A DNA stretch of 11,373 nucleotides from an uncultured Lachnospiraceae bacterium. GTDB taxonomy: Bacteria; Bacillota; Clostridia; Lachnospirales; Lachnospiraceae. Below are positions 7,301 to 11,373 of the stretch, piece by piece. The position numbers were made by a program, and so were the translations under genes. How positions within the stretch are numbered: position 1 is the first letter of the stretch; each line of letters begins with the position of its first letter. The stretch spans positions 78,676 to 90,048 of the forward strand of contig CAJUCK010000002.1 of NCBI GenBank assembly GCA_910585395.1. Reading direction: 5' to 3'. A model generated the notes under the pieces. It was not told the DNA's origin. It did no database searches and saw only the letters and a list, made by a program, of their open reading frames with translations.

Positions 7301-9754
7301 TTTTTGGACGAAGGAGAAGACAGCTGTCCGGCTCAAGACGATACCCCTCTCTATCTTGCAGAGTACCAGCAGGCCAAGAGGGAAGATAAGAATGTATCGC
7401 CCTATGACACACTTGAAAAATACAATACGGCGGAAGCTATTGACCGTTTGAACCAGTTGTATGAAGGAATGTCGGCGGCAGAGAAAAAGGGATTATATGA
7501 TAAATACAACTGGGACAGCGTGGTGGAACGTCCGAAGGTAATTTACAATGAGAAAAATGACAACTACGTGATGTGGTTTCACAAGGATGGAGAAGGAGCA
7601 GGGATATACAATCTGGCGCAGACGGGAATTGCTGTCAGTGAGTCTCCGGCAGGGCCTTTTAAACTTGTGGACACTATCAATCCCAATGGAGATGAGAGCC
7701 GTGATATGACCTTGTTTGTGGATGAGGATAAGACAGCATATCTGCTCTATTCTTCAGAGGATAACTGGACATTATATCTTGCAGAGCTGAATGAAGACTA
7801 TACAGGACTTACCGGAAATTACAGCAGAAATTATGTGGACAAGGGAGGAAGCAAAGGCGTATATGCCAGAGAAGCGCCAGCTGTTTTTAAACATCAGGGC
7901 AGTTATTATCTGATTTCTTCTGGGTGTACAGGATGGCGGCCAAATGCTATGGGATATTCTGTGGCAGATAATATCCGCGCAGGGATGTCGGCAGACGGCG
8001 GAGACGGTCCTTTTCAAATGAATGGACTGAAAAATCCCTGCGTGGGCGAGGGGGCTGACCTTTCCTTTGGCGGACAGAGCACGTTTGTGCTGCCTGTTCA
8101 GGGAAAAGAAGGGGCTTTCATTTATATGGGAGATAAGTGGAATGCTGATAACCTGAAAGATTCCAGATATCAGTGGCTGCCTATTCAGATTGACAGTGCA
8201 GATAAAACCTTGGTCATCTCCTGGAGCGATTCCTGGAAACTAGATGATTTTACAAATTTGAACAGTCCGCAGCGGATAGAACTGAACCAGGAAATCAAAA
8301 AGGCACAGAATCTTTCAGCGCAGGAATACAATTTTGGCCAGCCAAGATGGAGCAGGCTACAGCAGCTTTTAGTGGAAGCCAGAGATTTGCCTTATACAGC
8401 AGAGCCAGAGACAATGTCTGCCAAGATGGAAGAAATAAAACAGGCGGTTCAGGAACTGAAAAAGTGGAGAGTATTAGATGAAGCAGCTGCTCAGGTGGAA
8501 AACACTACAGAGGCAGTCTATACCAAGGAGAGCTGGGCAGCGGTCAAGAATGCTTATGACAATGCCAAAAATCTTTTAGAAAGCGCTTCGGAGAGTGAGA
8601 TTAATCAGGCGGCGTCTCATTTGAAAGATGCCATAGAAAGGCTGCAGGCTGTAGAAATGATGACACAAGAATTTGATCTTTCTGGAAAAAAGATTCTGGC
8701 AGACAGCCAGCATTCTGGCAATGAGGCAGAAAATGCCATTGACGGGAAGGAAGATACTTTCTGGCACTGTGAATGGGGAAACAGCGCTGCACCTCTTCCC
8801 CATTTTCTGACTATTGACTTAGGAGAGTCCAGAGAAGATCTGTTCCAGTTGTCTTATCTGCCCAGGCAGGATAAGGACAGCAACGGAATTGCAGTAAAAT
8901 ACCGGATTTTGGTGAGTAATGCACAGAAGGAGCTTGCTGACCTTACAGACCATGATTTTAAAGAAGTGCTTACTGGTATCTGGACAGAAGATAAGACAGA
9001 GAAGACTGCTTTATTCCGTACAGAAGGAGCAGCCAGGTTCCTGCGGTTTGAAGTGACTGCAGGTGTGGGTGATCTGGCGTCTGCGGCAGAACTGAAATTG
9101 TTTACTGGAATGCCAAAAGAGCAGCAGAATCCAGGAGAAGGTAATCAGCCAGACGATGATAGGCCAGACGGTAGCGATAAGCCAGGAAACAACACTGGTT
9201 CAGGCGGTGTCAATTCTTCTCCCGCAAAGGTAGCTCTCGTTTCTATTTCGGCGCCGTCTAAGAAGATTGCGGCTGGAAGAAAGGTAAAGCTTACAGCCAG
9301 CGTATCACCCAAAAATGCTGAAAACTGTACGATAAAGTGGAGCACAAGTAATAAGAAATATGCCGCAGTCAGCAGCCGCGGCGTTGTGACCACAAAAAAA
9401 GCGGGAAAAGGAAAAACGGTTGTCATCACGGCCGCGGCACAGGATGGAAGTGGAAAGAAGGCTTCGATTCGTATCAAAATAATGAAGCATGCAGTGACAA
9501 AGGTTAGCATCAGAAAGCCGCCAAAGACTTTGAAGGCTGGCAAGAAGATTACGCTGAAAGCAGTGGTCAAAACAAATGGCGGGAGTGCAAACAAGACATT
9601 AAAATGGACCACTTCCAACAAGAAATATGCTTCAGTTTCTGCCAAAGGCAAAGTAACAGCCAAGAAAGCAGGAAAAGGAAAAACCGTTGCCATTTATGCA
9701 TTGTCTACCGATGGTACGAATAAAAGGGTAGGGGTGAAAATTAAAATCCGCTGA
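4313..9754 (+). CDS. Secreted multidomain glycoside hydrolase: GH28/GH49-like beta-helix plus GH43_24-like exo-beta-1,3-galactanase
   Basis: This 1813-residue exported enzyme has, in order: a signal peptide (1 to about 34, KGKQRR basic start, hydrophobic core, cleavage near FAEAA); a beta-sandwich (36-160) like the cap before GH49-type helices; a right-handed beta-helix (220-585) with VDGLD (D385) and GNDDN (D406, D407), plus R457 and H460 in IRLGHD; a He_PIG-like Ig domain (590-682); a DNRLRE/CBM96-like domain (685-906); a GH43 propeller (915-1310); two FIVAR modules (1321-1383, 1387-1448); an F5/8-type C or CBM32-like domain (1450-1599); a linker rich in P, D and G (1600-1639); and two Lys-rich BIG2 domains (1640-1723, 1726-1813). 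The GH43 part has HGGGILWDEK, WYGENK, VERPKV (E1072), REAPAVF (E1187), SGCTGW, GQSTFVLP (Q1255) and YMGDKWN, which point to subfamily 24, the exo-beta-1,3-galactanases. No LPXTG or SLH anchor is seen. Type II arabinogalactan is the likely target; the beta-helix substrate is uncertain. Confidence 0.85.
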   Translation: MKGKQRRHAVISLLLSAAMILGNFSLLMPEFAEAAEGSVHVYESTPGDELSAKYTLTANETAVPVVKYSANGNNFDIARFSSSDAAPEFTVQVQEEIRQVAVYPERYYPQESLKVSEDKKSVVFTMSDQLRYAFVMINGGPKDQAGKPYLAIINDPPETDKPDINEPNVLNAKTFMENYLQNHPNSEAQTAELAGVTSGGTPYEAGQLVANSAEQVRFPDKRLMTKDDVTLALQAALDEIYKAGSSYDTLYFPAGTYVCSGLNIRSRKGKQVTIYLEEGALIKNRIQECMQAMEPAIGIWDSENITISGRGIFDGNGVANYRKDRHDAKDSCHQGGAMIVRSSNIVFNDTYVRDAKQWNWESHGSKDCILNNVKGLTPYNQPWVDGLDMASAQNLTINGAMTLGNDDNFASGHYNPSDGFLNTVPGYDQYNADCLEWDTEDSDSISGWSYGGGNGIRLGHDCYSHAMKNYNFTNVNTINFTGGGNGITVQNGTGNGRPYPKYESLIFQNCSFDTERVGSNFNINGLDTQKIQNVTLKNCWFSNGDAGSYVKNVENLKMENHYVGREKVALSSQAKLVLEGIADYQHDWTDNQPPVFKLPSASAVTAKTQEELSFKVHAEDEDGETPELAVKAGTLPAGAVFDTATGTFLWTPGEEQVGRHVIVFTASDAYETTEKSVEIEVKSSRYKIVSILSSKDAVVKSWKDEKNKNYGSLDYIRTLRMSDALSEDSGVGIFGESAGSSTSDARDSKISFLSFDAARIRSYLSVMDRAELVLTYIGCRDNSGTGEDRLFAVPVNGTFNETELKWTNMPQIDASKVKMSDTFEVDKAKVTMAQDEKYDNHQAIDGARVTIDVTDWVLALDEDAEALTLAVCEEKGWELAFVSREGASNMANASGDMAPALQLSVEKDAQEPEITYDSFHPNEQWLDNTGTVISAHGGGILWDEKTQKYYWYGENKSESNLSNGRTAAIGVSCYSSADLYNWKNEGMALPVFNNPAFLDEGEDSCPAQDDTPLYLAEYQQAKREDKNVSPYDTLEKYNTAEAIDRLNQLYEGMSAAEKKGLYDKYNWDSVVERPKVIYNEKNDNYVMWFHKDGEGAGIYNLAQTGIAVSESPAGPFKLVDTINPNGDESRDMTLFVDEDKTAYLLYSSEDNWTLYLAELNEDYTGLTGNYSRNYVDKGGSKGVYAREAPAVFKHQGSYYLISSGCTGWRPNAMGYSVADNIRAGMSADGGDGPFQMNGLKNPCVGEGADLSFGGQSTFVLPVQGKEGAFIYMGDKWNADNLKDSRYQWLPIQIDSADKTLVISWSDSWKLDDFTNLNSPQRIELNQEIKKAQNLSAQEYNFGQPRWSRLQQLLVEARDLPYTAEPETMSAKMEEIKQAVQELKKWRVLDEAAAQVENTTEAVYTKESWAAVKNAYDNAKNLLESASESEINQAASHLKDAIERLQAVEMMTQEFDLSGKKILADSQHSGNEAENAIDGKEDTFWHCEWGNSAAPLPHFLTIDLGESREDLFQLSYLPRQDKDSNGIAVKYRILVSNAQKELADLTDHDFKEVLTGIWTEDKTEKTALFRTEGAARFLRFEVTAGVGDLASAAELKLFTGMPKEQQNPGEGNQPDDDRPDGSDKPGNNTGSGGVNSSPAKVALVSISAPSKKIAAGRKVKLTASVSPKNAENCTIKWSTSNKKYAAVSSRGVVTTKKAGKGKTVVITAAAQDGSGKKASIRIKIMKHAVTKVSIRKPPKTLKAGKKITLKAVVKTNGGSANKTLKWTTSNKKYASVSAKGKVTAKKAGKGKTVAIYALSTDGTNKRVGVKIKIR
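9347..9689 (+). repeat. Intragenic 267-base direct repeat encoding tandem BIG2 domains
   Basis: The two C-terminal BIG2 domains repeat with a period of 89 residues (267 bases). The segment SNKKYAAVSSRGVVT in the first copy matches SNKKYASVSAKGKVT in the second, each followed closely by KKAGKGKTV. At DNA level, 9401-9422 and 9668-9689 differ at only two of 22 bases. This indicates domain duplication within the gene. Both copies are very rich in lysine, which could favour binding to acidic cell-wall polymers; that role is inferred. Confidence 0.75.
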
Positions 9755-9774
9755 CGCTGAAATTCTGTGTTTGT

Positions 9775-9875
9775 AAGGACTGCCGCAACATAGCAGATAG
9801 ATACCATATATCGTATGTTAGAACGATAGCATGGTTTATTTATGGAATTTAGATGCTGTTTTGCGGCAGTTCCTT
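9775..9875 (+). repeat. 101-base imperfect palindrome, possible structured RNA or miniature element
   Basis: AAGGACTGCCGCAA (9775-9788) pairs with TTGCGGCAGTTCCTT (9861-9875): nine pairs, one bulged T at 9870, then five more pairs. The pairing can extend inward through CA/TG and GCA/TGC with small bulges. Inside lies a second hairpin, ACCAT (9803-9807) with ATGGT (9831-9835) and ATCGT (9810-9814) with ACGAT (9823-9827), with an 8-base loop. The whole therefore folds as a long rod with a nested hairpin. It could be a 3' UTR structure that helps end or stabilise the enzyme mRNA, a small RNA, or a miniature transposable element. A moderately T-rich stretch follows but is not a clear terminator tail. 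Confidence 0.55.
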
Positions 9876-9947
9876 TCTATTTCTGCCAGCAATGGGGAAA
9901 ACAGCTGTGTTTACGCAGATATTTGACAGATGCCGTGGGAGACAAAT

Positions 9948-9974
9948 AGCCTGCCTCTTAGGGCAGACTTTTTT
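9948..9974 (+). terminator. Intrinsic terminator upstream of pyrB
   Basis: CTGCC (9951-9955) pairs with GGCAG (9962-9966), extended by a T-G wobble inward and by AG/CT (9948-9949 with 9968-9969) beyond one mismatch. The loop is about four bases, and a T-run follows from 9969 to 9974. It lies before the pyrB promoter candidate, so it most likely ends transcripts coming from the glycoside hydrolase gene. Confidence 0.6.
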
Positions 9975-9975
9975 C

Positions 9976-10004
9976 TTGCAATTTTCCTTTGTCTGTTATA
10001 TGAT
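9976..10004 (+). promoter_or_regulatory. Sigma-A-type promoter for pyrBI
   Basis: TTGCAA (9976-9981) and TATGAT (9999-10004) are separated by exactly 17 bases; the -10 matches TATAAT at five of six positions. Transcription would start near 10011, giving a leader of about 54 bases that contains a short hairpin (TCTGC 10015-10019 with GCAGA 10026-10030) before the ribosome binding site GGAGG (10054-10058). No PyrR attenuator is visible after this start. Confidence 0.55.
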
Positions 10005-10064
10005 AGTAAAAATGTCTGCGCAGCTGCAGATACATATACTGTTTAAGGAGATAGGAGGCGTTTT

Positions 10065-10985
10065 ATGCAGCATTTAATGAGCCCGCTGGATTTGTCTGTG
10101 GAGGAACTGGACAAATTGCTTACGCTGGCAAATGATATTGAAAATGATCCTCAGAAATATGCTCATGCATGTGAAGGAAAAAAACTTGCTACCTGTTTTT
10201 ATGAGCCAAGTACCAGGACAAGGTTAAGCTTTGAAGCCGCTATGTTGAATTTGGGAGGCAGTGTTCTTGGTTTTTCCAGTGCAGACAGCAGTTCTGCTGC
10301 AAAAGGGGAGAGTGTTTCTGACACCATTCGGGTAATTTCCTGTTATGCAGATATTTGTGCAATGCGTCATCCCAAAGAGGGTGCTCCGCTGGTGGCATCT
10401 GAGAAGTCCGGCATTCCTGTAATCAATGCAGGTGACGGAGGGCATCAGCATCCCACTCAGACTTTGACAGATCTTTTGACTATTCGTTCTATGAAAGGAC
10501 GTCTGGACAATCTTAACATCGGCCTCTGCGGTGATTTAAAATTTGGCCGTACCGTTCATTCTTTAATTCATGCTCTGATTCGTTATCCCAATATCAGGTT
10601 TACTTTGATTTCACCCGAAGAACTACGTGTGCCCAGCTATATCCGTGAAGATGTGCTGAGGAAGAATCGTATTTCTTTTTGTGAGGAGGAACGTCTGGAG
10701 GATGCTGTGTCAGAATTGGATATTCTCTATATGACCAGAGTACAGAAAGAGCGTTTTTTTAATGAGGATGATTATGTACGAATGAAAGACTTTTATATCT
10801 TGGACAAGAAAAAAATGGAACTTGCCAGAGAAGACATGATTGTTATGCACCCCCTGCCAAGGGTAAACGAAATATCTGTGGACGTGGATGATGACCCAAG
10901 AGCAGCCTATTTCAGGCAGGCGCAGTATGGCGTCTATGTGCGGATGGCCCTTATTCTTACATTATTGGAGGTGGAAGTATGTTAA
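10065..10985 (+). CDS. pyrB: Aspartate carbamoyltransferase, catalytic chain
   Basis: This 306-residue cytosolic enzyme joins carbamoyl phosphate and L-aspartate to give N-carbamoyl-L-aspartate, the committed step of pyrimidine synthesis. The carbamoyl-phosphate motif is FYEPSTRTRLSFE (45-57, with S49-T50-R51-T52-R53). K80 in AAKGES is the active-site loop lysine brought in from a neighbouring subunit. HPTQ (129-132) and MHPLPR (261-266) are the other signature sites. Length is typical of the catalytic chain. GGAGG (10054-10058) precedes the ATG with normal spacing. The stop overlaps the pyrI start by seven bases, so the two chains are translationally coupled and should assemble into the regulated holoenzyme. 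Confidence 0.97.
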   Translation: MQHLMSPLDLSVEELDKLLTLANDIENDPQKYAHACEGKKLATCFYEPSTRTRLSFEAAMLNLGGSVLGFSSADSSSAAKGESVSDTIRVISCYADICAMRHPKEGAPLVASEKSGIPVINAGDGGHQHPTQTLTDLLTIRSMKGRLDNLNIGLCGDLKFGRTVHSLIHALIRYPNIRFTLISPEELRVPSYIREDVLRKNRISFCEEERLEDAVSELDILYMTRVQKERFFNEDDYVRMKDFYILDKKKMELAREDMIVMHPLPRVNEISVDVDDDPRAAYFRQAQYGVYVRMALILTLLEVEVC

Positions 10986-11373
10986 ATGTCGGCGCCATTA
11001 CGGAAGGATTTGTACTGGATCATATTCAGGCGGGGACCAGCCTGTCCCTCTACCATGATTTGAAACTGAATCAGCTTGACTGCTGTGTTGCCATTATCAA
11101 GAATGCCCGCAGCAATAAAATGGGGAAGAAAGATATTTTGAAAGTGGAATGCGACATTGATGCTCTGGATTTGGATGTGCTGGGATTTATTGACCATAAT
11201 ATCACGGTGAACATTATTAAGGGAGAGAAAATTGTGGAGAAGCGGGAACTCCAGCTTCCCAAAGAGATTAAAAATGTAATTCACTGCAGGAATCCGCGCT
11301 GCATCACATCCATTGAGCAGGAACTGGATCAGATTTTCTATCTGACGGACGAATCGTCTCAGACATATCGCTG
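10979..11373 (+). CDS. pyrI: Aspartate carbamoyltransferase, regulatory chain (3' end outside window)
   Basis: From the ATG at 10979 the frame stays open to the window edge, giving 131 residues. It starts MLNVGAITEGFVLDHIQAG, matching the N-terminal allosteric domain of PyrI, which binds CTP/ATP; GKKDILKVE (49-57) corresponds to the conserved GRKDLIKIE region of the enterobacterial chain. C103 and C108 in CRNPRC are the first two of the four zinc-binding cysteines; the other two fall beyond the window. A GGAGGTGG ribosome binding site (10968-10975 region) lies just inside the end of pyrB. Its presence means this organism makes the PyrB-PyrI allosteric type of enzyme rather than the unregulated PyrB trimer found in bacilli. 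Confidence 0.95.
   Translation, partial: MLNVGAITEGFVLDHIQAGTSLSLYHDLKLNQLDCCVAIIKNARSNKMGKKDILKVECDIDALDLDVLGFIDHNITVNIIKGEKIVEKRELQLPKEIKNVIHCRNPRCITSIEQELDQIFYLTDESSQTYR

Larger units (their letters stand above)
9755..10064 (+). other. Intergenic region between the glycoside hydrolase and pyrB
   Basis: These 310 bases hold no convincing gene. They contain a long imperfect palindrome (9775-9875), an 8-base perfect palindrome ACAGCTGT (9901-9908), an intrinsic terminator (9948-9974), a sigma-A-like promoter (9976-10004), a small leader hairpin TCTGC/GCAGA (10015-10030) and the pyrB ribosome binding site. The open frame 9853-10077 runs into pyrB and shows no protein-like character. Confidence 0.6.

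Noticed and set aside
9145..9693. A 182-codon open frame on the - strand
   Set aside because: It is antisense to the linker and BIG2 domains; its F/A/P-rich content mirrors Lys- and Ala-rich codons on the + strand and it lacks protein-family features.
9923..9951. A perfect TTGACA (9923-9928) as a pyrB -35 element
   Set aside because: No acceptable -10 hexamer lies 16-18 bases downstream, and the start would fall inside the terminator hairpin.
9853..10077. A 74-codon + strand open frame spanning the terminator and running into pyrB, considered as a pyrL-like leader peptide
   Set aside because: It has only a weak GGA before its ATG, ends inside pyrB after the pyrB start, and would have to begin upstream of the likely pyrB promoter.
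1..11373. CRISPR array, tRNA or rRNA genes, insertion sequence or integrase
   Set aside because: No regularly spaced short repeats, no cloverleaf-like sequence between genes and no transposase or recombinase motifs were seen in any open frame.

Overview
The window reads as chromosomal DNA of a Gram-positive anaerobic Clostridia, most likely a gut Lachnospiraceae member. This is inferred from three things: the order rpoD end, trmK, Nif3-like gene, TGS-type nucleoside kinase; strong GGAGG-type ribosome binding sites; and a very large secreted carbohydrate-active enzyme built from FIVAR, F5/8-type C and BIG2 modules. All supported genes lie on the + strand.

Layout. Positions 1-83 are the last 27 codons of the major sigma factor (rpoD). 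A tight housekeeping run follows: trmK (96-815, tRNA m1A22 methyltransferase), a Nif3/DUF34 metal protein (812-1594, ATGA overlap with trmK) and a three-part nucleoside/uridine kinase-like protein (1606-3270). Eighteen bases later comes an accessory pair. It consists of an AraC-family regulator with an N-terminal cupin sensor (3289-4203) and, after a 109-base gap with regulatory potential, a 1813-residue secreted enzyme (4313-9754). A 310-base intergenic region (9755-10064) holds a long imperfect palindrome, an intrinsic terminator and a good sigma-A promoter. That promoter drives pyrB (10065-10985) and pyrI (10979 to the window edge), the catalytic and regulatory chains of aspartate carbamoyltransferase.

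The most interesting item is the large enzyme. It carries two apparent catalytic modules in one exported chain. The first is a GH28/GH49-like right-handed beta-helix whose Asp residues D385, D406 and D407 have the spacing of the polygalacturonase catalytic triad. The second is a GH43 five-bladed propeller resembling exo-beta-1,3-galactanases (subfamily 24), with E1072, E1187 and Q1255 in the expected motifs. Around them are a He_PIG-like Ig domain, a DNRLRE/CBM96-like beta-sandwich, two FIVAR helical modules, an F5/8-type C (CBM32-like) domain, a Pro/Asp/Gly linker and two Lys-rich BIG2 domains. The natural reading is a cell-associated enzyme that attacks type II arabinogalactan or a pectin-linked glycan, switched on by the adjacent AraC regulator when a sugar signal is present. 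The pair looks like an accessory locus placed between two conserved housekeeping blocks.
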